Notes: generated from the letters alone by a model not told the origin. Positions 1-5,813 are shown, counted from the stretch's first letter. The stretch: DNA of 5,813 nt from Betaproteobacteria bacterium UBA6904 (GCA_002451175.1 DKBI01000166.1:1-5813), one strand, 5' to 3'. Made by a program: numbers and translations.

Positions 1-367
1 CGCGACGCAGAACCGCCAGGACGCCGTCAAGTTCATGGCGCCGCAGTGCGACGTCGTGATCGTCGTCGGCTCGCCGAACAGCTCGAATTCGAACCGACTG
101 CGCGAGGTCGCCGACCACATGGGCACGCAGGCCTACATGGTGGACAACGCCGCCGACCTGAAGCCCGAGTGGCTGGCCGGCAGGCGCCGGGTCGGCATCA
201 CCGCGGGCGCCTCGGCCCCGGAAGTGCTCGTCAACCAGGTGGTCGCGCGCCTCACCGAACTCGGCGCGCAGCGGGTTCGGGCGCTGGACGGGGCAGAAGA
301 GCACGTCGTGTTCTCGCTGCCGCGCGGGCTGAGTGGGCCCGGCACGCCGCGGCCTGCAAGGGACTGA
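1..367 (+). CDS. ispH: 4-hydroxy-3-methylbut-2-enyl diphosphate reductase, C-terminal part (5' end outside window)
   Basis: IspH (LytB) is a cytosolic [4Fe-4S] enzyme that reductively dehydroxylates HMBPP to IPP and DMAPP, the last step of the MEP isoprenoid pathway. The first complete codon is at position 2, and about 121 residues are visible up to the TGA at 365-367. The reading starts at [11 protein letters not shown], which matches the segment just after the third cluster cysteine of IspH, so that cysteine lies just outside. Two family signatures follow: [11 protein letters not shown] (diphosphate-binding Ser/Asn loop) and [10 protein letters not shown] (the second substrate-binding Ser region). 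The end, [12 protein letters not shown], fits the usual IspH C-terminus, followed by a short Pro/Arg-rich tail. An internal ATG at 35 is not a real start, because the homology continues upstream of it. The gene is co-directional with the pilus operon, but a 132-bp gap makes it probably a separate housekeeping transcription unit. Confidence 0.96.
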   Translation, partial: ATQNRQDAVKFMAPQCDVVIVVGSPNSSNSNRLREVADHMGTQAYMVDNAADLKPEWLAGRRRVGITAGASAPEVLVNQVVARLTELGAQRVRALDGAEEHVVFSLPRGLSGPGTPRPARD

Positions 368-499
368 CCAAGTGCGGCGGCGCGGAATTCTGCACGCTGA
401 CCGACGCCCGATTTGCCTTTTGTTCCCCGGAACCGACCGTTTGTCCTTTGGCGTTTCCGGATTCCCATCTATTCGCTGGATACTTCGAGGGGAGTGATC
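368..499 (+). other. Intergenic region, likely site of the pilus operon promoter
   Basis: This is the longest non-coding stretch in the window and the only one big enough for a promoter of the pilE-pilY1 cluster. Positions 411-485 are visibly more T-rich than the flanking coding DNA. I found no convincing -35/-10 pair. The closest elements are a TTGTCC at 441-446 and a GATACT at 479-484, and their spacing is not canonical. No sigma-54 GG/GC pair with correct spacing was found. A 6-bp inverted repeat (CCGGAA 427-432, TTCCGG 455-460) is present but too short and too widely spaced, and lacks a T tract, so it is not called a terminator for ispH. Promoter assignment is inference from position only. 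Confidence 0.35.
487..494 (+). promoter_or_regulatory. Ribosome binding site of pilE
   Basis: A purine-rich GAGGGGAG ends 5 bases before the ATG at 500. It is a strong Shine-Dalgarno match at good spacing. It decides the pilE start at 500 over the in-frame upstream ATG at 413, which would add 29 residues not expected in a prepilin leader, and over the in-frame ATG at 515. Confidence 0.7.
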
Positions 500-943
500 A
501 TGACGTCCATCCGCATGCATGCGTTCAACCGCCGGTTCGGGGCCGTGGTGCCTCTGAGGGGCGTGCTGGGCTTCTCGCTCATCGAGTTGATGATCACCGT
601 CGCGATCATCGGGATTCTCGCGACCGTCGGGTACCCGCAGTATCAGGACTACGTGCGCCGCGGCAACCGCTCGGCTGCGCAAACGTTCATGATGACGGTG
701 GCCCAGCGGCAGGAGCAGTACCTGCTGACCAACCGCTCCTACGCCACGACCATCGGGGCGCTCAATCTGACGCCGCCGCCTGAAACCGTCGGCCGGTATA
801 CGTTCGCGCTGGAGGACATGGGCACGGCGACCTACACGGTTGCGGCGACTCCGCAGGGCAATCAGGCCGTTACCGGCAAGTTCGAGAAACTGACGCTGAC
901 GAGCCAGGGCGCAAAGGCGCCCGCGGCGGAGTGGAAGAAGTAG
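500..943 (+). CDS. pilE: Type IV minor pilin PilE
   Basis: A 147-residue prepilin. The leader is 24 residues and ends in Gly24; prepilin peptidase PilD would cleave before Phe25, N-methylate it, and leave mature GFSLIELMITVAIIGILA with the conserved Glu5 (residue 29). The helix runs on into the YPQYQDYVRRGNRSAAQ segment typical of PilE-type pilins, followed by QRQEQYLLTNRSYA and a small beta-rich head. The protein is inserted in the inner membrane and then incorporated in the pilus or its priming complex. No cysteine is present, so the C-terminal disulfide loop of major pilins is missing; this, the small size and the neighbours favour minor pilin PilE over a PilA major subunit. The start is chosen from the strong ribosome site at 487-494. 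The gene is first in the pilus cluster, 8 bp ahead of the next one. The call PilE versus another small pilin is likely but not certain. Confidence 0.9.
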   Translation: MTSIRMHAFNRRFGAVVPLRGVLGFSLIELMITVAIIGILATVGYPQYQDYVRRGNRSAAQTFMMTVAQRQEQYLLTNRSYATTIGALNLTPPPETVGRYTFALEDMGTATYTVAATPQGNQAVTGKFEKLTLTSQGAKAPAAEWKK

Positions 944-951
944 GGCGACGA

Positions 952-1437
952 ATGCGAGGCCGCGCGATCGTGCTGGAGCGGGGCTTTACGCTGATCGAGG
1001 CGCTGGTCGTCATTGCTCTGATCGCGGTCCTGCTGGGCGTCGCGGCGCCGTCGTTCGTTACCTTTACCGCCAGCCAGCGCGTCAAGACGGCGTCCTTCGA
1101 TTTGTATGCGGCCCTTACGTTTGCGCGCAGCGAGGCCATCAAGCGGCGGCAGGCCGTGACGGTGGCGCCTGCCTCGGGCACCGATTGGGCTACGGGTTGG
1201 ACAGTCAGCGTGGGCGGCACGACACTTCGCCGCCAGGATGCGCTGTCGGGCGTGGCATTTTCGGGCGCCAATGCGGTCGTTTACCGGTTGGATGGACGAT
1301 TGACCAGCGCCGCCTCCGCGCTGGGCGTGCTGATCCAGCCGGCGACGAGCGACGCGTCAGTCAAGAATCGCTGCATCCGGATCGATCTGACCGGGCTCCC
1401 CAAATCGACCACGATAAGCGGCACGACATGCCCATGA
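952..1437 (+). CDS. fimT: GspH/FimT-family minor pseudopilin (FimT/FimU type)
   Basis: A 161-residue prepilin. The 11-residue leader ends in Gly11, followed by FTLIEALVVIALIAVLLGVAAPSF, with Glu5 of the mature protein present. The segment FDLYAALTFARSEAIKRRQAVTV is the hallmark of the GspH/FimT family (helix with SEAIKR followed by the first strand), and the rest is a beta-rich head. Cys141 and Cys160 near the C-terminus (NRCIRIDLTG...GTTCP) could form a disulfide staple. The start is placed at ATG 952, with an AGTAGGG site just upstream. A GTG at 931 in frame would overlap pilE and add only seven residues. The position between pilE and pilV fits the minor pilin that joins the PilV-PilW-PilX priming complex (named FimU in Pseudomonas, FimT in many other genomes). 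The sequence alone does not settle FimT versus FimU. Confidence 0.88.
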   Translation: MRGRAIVLERGFTLIEALVVIALIAVLLGVAAPSFVTFTASQRVKTASFDLYAALTFARSEAIKRRQAVTVAPASGTDWATGWTVSVGGTTLRRQDALSGVAFSGANAVVYRLDGRLTSAASALGVLIQPATSDASVKNRCIRIDLTGLPKSTTISGTTCP

Positions 1438-2057
1438 CCCGCAGCGCATCGGCCGGTGGATCCCGTTGCATCGCGCGCGGAGAGCGCGGTTTTACGATGC
1501 TCGAGGTGCTCGTGACCCTGCTCATCCTCATGATCGGGCTGCTGGGCCTCGCCGGCCTGCTCGTGACGACGCAGCAGGGCGAAGTCGAGGCTTACCAGCG
1601 CAAGCAGGCGACCGTCCTGCTGCAGGACATGATCGACCGGATGACGGCGAATCGGATTGCGGCAGCCTGCTATGTCGTGACGACGGATGCGGCCGGCGGG
1701 TCGCCCGCACTCGGCACGGGTTTCGGCGGCAGCTTCGTGTGCGGCTCCGGCAGCGCGTCGCAGCAGGCGCGCGGCACGGCCGATTTGCAGGCCTGGAACA
1801 ACGCGCTGATCGGCACGGAGGAAAAGAAAGGCAGCGCGAACGTCGGGGCCATCATCGAGGCGCGCGGGTGTGTGACGAACCCCTCGGCCGGCGTCTACAC
1901 GATCAGCGTGGCCTGGCGCGGCTTGGCGCCGACGGTTGCCCCCCCGGCGGCGCTGACCTGCGGCAAGAACCAGTACCTCGATGCGGGCGGTGCGGTCGAT
2001 GAGCGGCTGCGGCGTGTCATCAGCGTCACGATCCGCATCGCGAACCTGAGCGCCTGA
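1434..2057 (+). CDS. pilV: Type IV minor pilin PilV
   Basis: A 207-residue prepilin of the usual PilV size. The leader is 19 residues ending in Gly19, followed by FTMLEVLVTLLILMIGLLGLAGL with Glu at mature position 5. The next part, LLVTTQQGEVEAYQRKQATVLLQDMIDRMTANR, is characteristic of PilV, where the helix leads into a DM-DRM-NR segment. The C-terminal YTISVAWRGLAP motif is also typical. The mature part has four cysteines, enough for two disulfides. PilV is part of the periplasmic minor-pilin complex that primes pilus assembly with PilW, PilX, FimU and PilY1. The start at 1434 overlaps the preceding stop as ATGA, indicating translational coupling. An ATG two codons upstream (1428) is an equally possible start and would not alter the mature protein. 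No strong ribosome site is visible for either. Confidence 0.92.
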   Translation: MTRSASAGGSRCIARGERGFTMLEVLVTLLILMIGLLGLAGLLVTTQQGEVEAYQRKQATVLLQDMIDRMTANRIAAACYVVTTDAAGGSPALGTGFGGSFVCGSGSASQQARGTADLQAWNNALIGTEEKKGSANVGAIIEARGCVTNPSAGVYTISVAWRGLAPTVAPPAALTCGKNQYLDAGGAVDERLRRVISVTIRIANLSA

Positions 2058-2060
2058 GCC

Positions 2061-3167
2061 ATGCGCCAACGCGGCTTCTCGCTCATCGAATTCATGGTCG
2101 CGATGACGATCGGGCTGTTCCTCGTCTCGGGCCTCGTTTACCTCATCGCCGAAACCAGCCGCTCGCGCGCCGAGATCGAGCGTTCGAGCCGGCAGATCGA
2201 AAACGGCCGTTACGCGCTCGACCGCATCGCGGAGGATCTCCGGCACGCCGGGTTCTACAGTGAGTTTTTCCAACTGCCGATGTCGGGGGAGGCCGGTTTT
2301 CCGGCGACGACGGCGGCGGCCGCGCCCTGCGGCGTGAGCAAGGCCGAACTCGAAGCGGGACTGCCCTTGGGCATCCAGGCTTATGACGGTGGGGCGTCGG
2401 TTCCGACGGACCTTGCGGGCTGCCTCAGCGCGAACGACTATCGGCCCAACACCGACATCTTGGTGGTGCGGCGCGCGAGCACGTCGCTGTTCTGCCCTGC
2501 GGGCAAGACCTGTGCGGCCGGCGTGCCCGCGGCTCAGGCGGGCGAGCCCGACGCGACCAAGTTCTACCTTCAGACAACGCCCCCGGAGTACAAACTGGAT
2601 CTGGGTTCGTCCGGCAATCTGGGCTCAGTCTTCACGTTGAAGCGGCCTGCGGTCAACAACACCGAGGTGCGGGACGTCGCCTTGCGGCAGTACGTCGTCC
2701 GCATCTACTTCATCAGCAAGTGCAATGTGCCGGCGAGCGGATCCACCTGCAATGGTACGACCGATGACGGTGGTACCCCGGTTCCCACTCTGAAGATGCT
2801 GGAACTTGGACCAGGGCCGGCGTTCCAGAAATTGGCCATCGCGGAAGGCATCGAGCAGCTGCAGTTCGACTTCGGCATCGACGATCCGGTGTTCTGCGGC
2901 GGCGCTGCGGCGGCGGCCGACGGCGTGGCTGATTGCGTGGTCATGTGCGACGCGACGACCCCCTGCTCGACGGCGGCGTGGAGCAACGTCGTGTCCGTGG
3001 ATGTCAACCTGGTCGCGCGCAACGCGGAGGCGTCGCCGGGCTACGCGGACGACAAGACCTACAGCCTGGGGCTGAAGGGTTACACGACCGCAACGGGCGA
3101 CCGGTATCGGCGGCACGCCTATTCGAGTTTCGTGCGCGTCAACAACGTCTCGATGCGGCGCGAGTGA
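2061..3167 (+). CDS. pilW: Type IV minor pilin PilW
   Basis: A 368-residue prepilin of the large PilW class. A very short leader (MRQRG) precedes FSLIEFMVAMTIGLFLVSGLVYLI, with Glu5 present. Residues 55-66, RIAEDLRHAGFY, are the PilW signature, in which the helix passes into the head domain. Later family features are NTDILVVRRAST, EGIEQLQFDFGID (from residue 262) and a C-terminal strand region ending YRRHAYSSFVRVNNVSMRRE. The head holds ten cysteines, four of them in a compact stretch (CGG...DCVVMCDATTPC), which suggests several disulfides after export and dependence on periplasmic thiol oxidation. The gene begins 3 bp after pilV and ends 2 bp before pilX, with only weak ribosome sites, so it is probably translated by coupling. 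PilW is one of the core tip-complex minor pilins. Confidence 0.94.
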   Translation: MRQRGFSLIEFMVAMTIGLFLVSGLVYLIAETSRSRAEIERSSRQIENGRYALDRIAEDLRHAGFYSEFFQLPMSGEAGFPATTAAAAPCGVSKAELEAGLPLGIQAYDGGASVPTDLAGCLSANDYRPNTDILVVRRASTSLFCPAGKTCAAGVPAAQAGEPDATKFYLQTTPPEYKLDLGSSGNLGSVFTLKRPAVNNTEVRDVALRQYVVRIYFISKCNVPASGSTCNGTTDDGGTPVPTLKMLELGPGPAFQKLAIAEGIEQLQFDFGIDDPVFCGGAAAAADGVADCVVMCDATTPCSTAAWSNVVSVDVNLVARNAEASPGYADDKTYSLGLKGYTTATGDRYRRHAYSSFVRVNNVSMRRE

Positions 3168-3169
3168 CC

Positions 3170-3652
3170 ATGACGCATTCACGCGGACTCCGGCGGCAAC
3201 GTGGCGCGACGCTCGTCATCGCGCTGATCTTTCTCGTCCTCGTCACCCTGTTCGCGGTGTCCGGGGTGAATACGGGCGTAAACAACCTGCGCACGGCGAA
3301 TAACCAGCAGATGATTGTCGAGGCGGAATTTGCGGCGCAGCAGCAAGTCGAGTCGGTGCTCAACAGCGTCGGGCCGTTCGAAAACGCGGCGACGACGCCG
3401 GCGAGCACTGCCGTCGACGTCGATGCCAATGGCGATGGGTATAACGACTTCAAGGTCACGACTTACCGGCCCAAGTGTCTGAGCATCGTGCCGGCGCCGG
3501 GCTACAGCTACGAGTTTGCGTCTTCGGCGCCCAAGGATACGGTCTGGGAGGTGATCTCCGATGCCAAGGATGCCGTGTTCGGAGCGAGCATCAGCCTGCG
3601 CCAGGGCGTGAAGATCCGCATGCCGGTGAGCGCGGTCTGCGTGAATCCCTGA
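3170..3652 (+). CDS. pilX: Type IV minor pilin PilX
   Basis: A 160-residue protein with a PilX-type N-terminus. A 12-residue Arg-rich leader ends in Gly12, followed by ATLVIALIFLVLVTLFAVSGV, with Ile instead of Glu at mature position 5. The segment GVNNLRTANNQQMIVEAEFAAQQQVESVL corresponds to the PilX alpha-1 helix with its conserved Asn/Gln and A-x-A/E pattern. Residues 83-93 read DVDANGDGYND, an EF-hand or dockerin-like calcium loop. Cys103 and Cys157 may form a disulfide across the head. The start is the ATG two bases after the pilW stop; upstream in-frame sequence belongs to the pilW shadow frame. A pilin lacking Glu5 at the tip would not pair with a subunit above it, consistent with a capping role in the PilV-W-X complex and direct contact with PilY1 (inference). 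pilY1 follows after 24 bp. Confidence 0.9.
   Translation: MTHSRGLRRQRGATLVIALIFLVLVTLFAVSGVNTGVNNLRTANNQQMIVEAEFAAQQQVESVLNSVGPFENAATTPASTAVDVDANGDGYNDFKVTTYRPKCLSIVPAPGYSYEFASSAPKDTVWEVISDAKDAVFGASISLRQGVKIRMPVSAVCVNP
3416..3448 (+). other. EF-hand/dockerin-like calcium loop encoded in pilX
   Basis: Residues 83-93 of PilX read D-V-D-A-N-G-D-G-Y-N-D. Residues 85-93 match the D-x-[DN]-x-D-G-x-x-D consensus of calcium loops in dockerins, EF hands and thrombospondin-type repeats, and an extra Asp lies two residues ahead. The motif match is direct; calcium binding is inference. Confidence 0.55.
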
Positions 3653-3665
3653 GTGGAGCGGTTGC

Positions 3666-3670
3666 GGAGG
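3666..3670 (+). promoter_or_regulatory. Ribosome binding site of pilY1
   Basis: GGAGG lies 6 bases before ATG 3677 (9 before the adjacent in-frame ATG 3680). It is the strongest ribosome site inside the operon, fitting a gene separated from its upstream neighbour by 24 bp rather than by stop-start overlap. Confidence 0.7.
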
Positions 3671-3676
3671 ACGGTC

Positions 3677-5813
3677 ATGATGCGTCGAGCGAAATTCGTC
3701 CGAGTCCTGGCGGTGCTGGGAATCATCGCGGGTCTGCTGTCCGCGCGGCTGCCTGCGCGCGCAGACGACACCGACCTGTTCACGATCAACCCGACGGTTT
3801 CGTCGCAGCGCCCGAACGTGCTCATCGTCCTCGACTCCAGCGCCAACTGGGACCAGACGGACACGGTCGCGGGCGGCAAGCGCTCGACCCACGTGCTGAA
3901 CGCGATGGCGACCACCATCGAGGGGCTCACGGATCAGTTCAACGTCGGCCTGATGATGTACGCGGAGACCGGCAATCCGAACAACAACATCGACGGCGGC
4001 GTGATGCGCATGGGCATGCGGTGGATGAGCGCGACGAACCGCACCGCGCTGGCCACCTTCTTCCGCAGCGTCGATTCGGGGTTCGACAAGTCCAACAACA
4101 CCTCCGCCGGCCTCGCGTTCAACGAGGCTTATCTGTATTTCAGCGGCCTCACCGCCTATTCCGGCACCGCCAAGGCGAAGCGCGACTATCTCGGCAACGA
4201 CTGGTCGACCGTCGGCTCCTCGCAGCAGGGCGCGCCCCAGGCGATGAAGGATGCGTCGAACGCGATCTGGAATCTCGCCCTGCCGGCCGGTACGCCGCTG
4301 CCGCGTAACGCCTTCACGAATTCCGGCTCGACGCAGTACAACAAGCCGGTCACGGACGCGTGCCAGAAGAATTTCATCATTTTCATTTCGAACGGGCCAT
4401 TCAGCGACAACACGAGTTCGAACAACACGGCGACGACGAAGCTTTCCGCGGCGGGCGGGAACACGAGCACGATTCTCTTCTCGCAGAACACGGGCCTGCA
4501 GGACAACATCTCGGACGAGTGGGCGCGGTTCCTGTCGAGCCCCGACGCGAGCAACACGTCCAAACCCATCGTCGTGACCTACGCGGTGGAGGTCAACCCG
4601 AGCACGCTGGGCCAGGCGCCGAACACGACGGAGCTGCTGAAGAGCGTCGCCACGCAGGGCAAAGGCAAGTACTTCGGCGTCTCGAGCGCGGGCAACGGCG
4701 TCGAGATCTCGGATGCGCTCAACAAGATCTTCGCTGAGATCGCCGCGGTGAACAGCGTGTTCGCCTCGTCCACCCTGCCGGTCAGCGTGAACGTCCGCGG
4801 CGCGTTCCTCAACCAGGTGTACATGGGCGTGTTCCGGCCGGATGGCAACTCCTCGCCGCGCTGGCCGGGCAACGTCAAGCACTACGCGCTCGGCGCCGAC
4901 AACACCGGCAACGTGTTCCTCGTGGACAAGAACGGCAACCCGATCGAGAACCAGACGACGGGTTTCGTGACGCCGAACTCGGTCAGTTACTGGACGACGG
5001 CGTCCACATTCTGGGACAACAGCTACTACCCGGACACGGTCGCGCAGCCGCCGCTGGCGGCGACGTCCTCGGACGCTCCGGATGGAGAATTCGTCGAGAA
5101 AGGCGGCGCTGCGCAGCGCCTGCGCGGAGTGTATGCAACGAAGATCAATGACCCGAGCACGCCCAGGAACCTCTACACCTGCGCGGGCTGCGCGAAGGAT
5201 TCGGCGCTGACCGAGGCGGACAACCAGTTCACCACCGCGAACGCGGCACTGACCGACACGCTATTCGGCATCTCAGCCTTGAAGGCCGTGAACTCGCTCA
5301 CGCGCAGTGGCAGTACGGTGACGGCGTCCGTGACGAATCACAATTTCACCAGTGGCCAGATCGTCACGATCGCGGGCGCCAACCAGACCGATTACAACGT
5401 GACGGCCAACATTGCCGTCCTGGACGCCGACACGTTCACCTACCAGATCACCGAACGACCGATATCTCCGGCGACGGCGACCTCGGGCCTTACGCTGAAG
5501 GCGGCGAAGGGCGGTACGACCGTGACGATCTCGTCGATCACGCTCTCTGCCAACACCGCGACCGTCACGACGGCAGTCGCCCATGGATTCAGCAACAACC
5601 AGGGGGTGACGATTTCCGGCGCACAGCAGACCGAGTACAACGGCACGTTCAACATCACGACGACCGCCAATCCACAGGTATTCACCTACACCGTCGCGAC
5701 CGGCCCGCGCACGCCGGCCACCACCTTCGGAAACGTGTCGGTGGTGAGCAGCGGCGGAACCGCCAACAGCGCGATCAGCGGCCTGACGCGGTCGGGGACG
5801 ACGGTGACGGTGA
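3677..5813 (+). CDS. pilY1: PilY1-type pilus tip adhesin/assembly protein, N-terminal 712 residues (3' end outside window)
   Basis: The open frame runs to the window edge without a stop. Residues 1-29 form a Sec signal peptide (MMRRAKF, hydrophobic core, ARLPARA|DD). A VWA-like domain follows: PNVLIVLDSSANWD (53-57, metal-site loop), NNTSAGLAFNEAYLYF (Thr142 region) and FIIFISNGPFSDN (Asn239), ending near FAEIAAVNSVFASS. Then comes the conserved PilY1 region VYMGVFRPDGNSSPRWPGNVKHYAL, followed by GGAAQRLRGVYATKI and RNLYTCAGC with Cys502 and Cys505 as a CxxC pair. From about residue 538 there are repeats of about 80 residues not found in the best-studied PilY1 proteins. The C-terminal beta-propeller that controls retraction in Pseudomonas is expected beyond the window. 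The start follows a strong GGAGG site; ATG 3680 is an alternative. PilY1 is secreted, associates with the minor pilins at the pilus tip, and acts in assembly, adhesion and surface sensing. Completeness cannot be judged because the 3' end is missing. Confidence 0.93.
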   Translation, partial: MMRRAKFVRVLAVLGIIAGLLSARLPARADDTDLFTINPTVSSQRPNVLIVLDSSANWDQTDTVAGGKRSTHVLNAMATTIEGLTDQFNVGLMMYAETGNPNNNIDGGVMRMGMRWMSATNRTALATFFRSVDSGFDKSNNTSAGLAFNEAYLYFSGLTAYSGTAKAKRDYLGNDWSTVGSSQQGAPQAMKDASNAIWNLALPAGTPLPRNAFTNSGSTQYNKPVTDACQKNFIIFISNGPFSDNTSSNNTATTKLSAAGGNTSTILFSQNTGLQDNISDEWARFLSSPDASNTSKPIVVTYAVEVNPSTLGQAPNTTELLKSVATQGKGKYFGVSSAGNGVEISDALNKIFAEIAAVNSVFASSTLPVSVNVRGAFLNQVYMGVFRPDGNSSPRWPGNVKHYALGADNTGNVFLVDKNGNPIENQTTGFVTPNSVSYWTTASTFWDNSYYPDTVAQPPLAATSSDAPDGEFVEKGGAAQRLRGVYATKINDPSTPRNLYTCAGCAKDSALTEADNQFTTANAALTDTLFGISALKAVNSLTRSGSTVTASVTNHNFTSGQIVTIAGANQTDYNVTANIAVLDADTFTYQITERPISPATATSGLTLKAAKGGTTVTISSITLSANTATVTTAVAHGFSNNQGVTISGAQQTEYNGTFNITTTANPQVFTYTVATGPRTPATTFGNVSVVSSGGTANSAISGLTRSGTTVTV
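5288..5527 (+). repeat. PilY1 tandem protein repeat, unit 1
   Basis: Eighty codons (residues 538-617) starting VNSLTRSGSTVTASV, with the core IVTIAGANQTDYNVTANI and FTYQITERPISPAT. It aligns along its whole length with unit 2. The alternating Val/Thr pattern predicts a small beta-sandwich. The unit resembles bacterial surface-protein repeats with the VTISGA...YNGTF...FTY pattern, which profile searches often label E1_FCCH-like; that label is recalled, not computed. Confidence 0.75.
5528..5773 (+). repeat. PilY1 tandem protein repeat, unit 2
   Basis: Eighty-two codons (residues 618-699) starting ISSITLSANTATVTTAVAHGF, with the core GVTISGAQQTEYNGTFNI and FTYTVATGPRTPAT. Shared positions with unit 1 are VTI-GA-QT-YN-T-NI, FTY and P--PAT. 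The DNA of the two units has clearly diverged, so this is not a very recent duplication. Confidence 0.75.
5774..5813 (+). repeat. PilY1 tandem protein repeat, unit 3 (cut by window edge)
   Basis: Residues 700-712 read ISGLTRSGTTVTV and match the start of unit 1 (VNSLTRSGSTVT) better than that of unit 2. The spacing from unit 2 is 246 bases. The array therefore continues past the window, and its total number of units is unknown. Confidence 0.6.

Noticed and set aside
427..460. Inverted repeat CCGGAA/TTCCGG downstream of ispH as a possible terminator.
   Set aside because: The stem is only 6 bp with a 22-base loop and no following T tract, so it is probably chance.
413..499. In-frame upstream extension of pilE from ATG 413.
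   Set aside because: It would give a 53-residue leader and lacks a good ribosome site, whereas ATG 500 has a strong one.
512..523. Perfect 12-bp palindrome CGCATGCATGCG in the pilE leader codons.
   Set aside because: About one perfect 12-bp palindrome is expected by chance in a window this long, and it lies in coding sequence without a partner site.
46..783. A plus-strand frame of 245 codons overlapping ispH and pilE.
   Set aside because: It is an out-of-frame shadow, Arg/Gly-rich in the ispH part, crossing the intergenic region and ending inside pilE. ispH and pilE have clear homology in another frame.
1281..2273. A 330-codon minus-strand frame opposite fimT, pilV and the start of pilW.
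   Set aside because: It is antisense to three clear prepilin genes and has low-complexity Arg/Ala/Asp-rich composition and no motif.
3179..4882. A 567-codon open frame on the minus strand opposite pilX and pilY1.
   Set aside because: It lies entirely antisense to two well-supported genes. Its translation is dominated by Arg, His, Val and Asp with no recognisable domain, as expected from the mirrored third-position GC bias of a high-GC genome.
3677..5813. Possible pseudogene or broken pilY1.
   Set aside because: The frame is continuous from the start codon to the window edge with no stop or frameshift, and the PilY1 motifs occur in order.
1..5813. Search for mobile elements, CRISPR arrays, tRNA or rRNA genes, integrase or defence genes.
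   Set aside because: None seen. The window is almost fully occupied by ispH and the pilus genes, with no repeats other than the protein-level units in pilY1.

Overview
The window is a high-GC stretch from a proteobacterium, probably Beta- or Gammaproteobacteria. That placement rests on a type IVa minor-pilin operon lying directly beside ispH; no finer taxonomic claim can be made from the sequence alone. All seven genes are on the + strand and almost all of the window is coding.

Layout: positions 1-367 hold the 3' end of ispH, the last enzyme of the MEP isoprenoid pathway. A 132-bp intergenic region follows (368-499) and is the only plausible place for an operon promoter. Six type IV pilus genes come next, in the order pilE (500-943), fimT/fimU-type gspH-like pilin (952-1437), pilV (1434-2057), pilW (2061-3167), pilX (3170-3652) and pilY1 (3677 to the window end, still open). 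Junctions are tight: 8 bp, a 4-bp ATGA overlap, 3 bp, 2 bp and 24 bp. This indicates one transcript with translational coupling.

Function: the first four pilus proteins have classic class III prepilin leaders (G|F-[ST]-x-[LI]-E) and a hydrophobic alpha-1 helix. PilX has a prepilin-like N-terminus without Glu5. PilY1 instead has a Sec signal peptide, a von Willebrand A (VWA)-like domain and the start of the conserved PilY1 region. In characterised type IVa systems the minor pilins and PilY1 form the priming and tip complex that starts pilus assembly and mediates adhesion and surface sensing.

Most noteworthy points: (1) PilY1 carries tandem repeats of about 80 residues (two complete and a third cut by the window edge), inserted after the N-terminal module and before where the C-terminal propeller is expected. 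(2) PilX contains a near-perfect EF-hand/dockerin-like calcium-loop motif. (3) The VWA metal site (MIDAS) of PilY1 is degenerate. (4) pilE sits at the ispH end, ahead of the other minor pilins and in the same direction, unlike the Pseudomonas arrangement. No wholly new system, mobile element, CRISPR array or RNA gene was seen.
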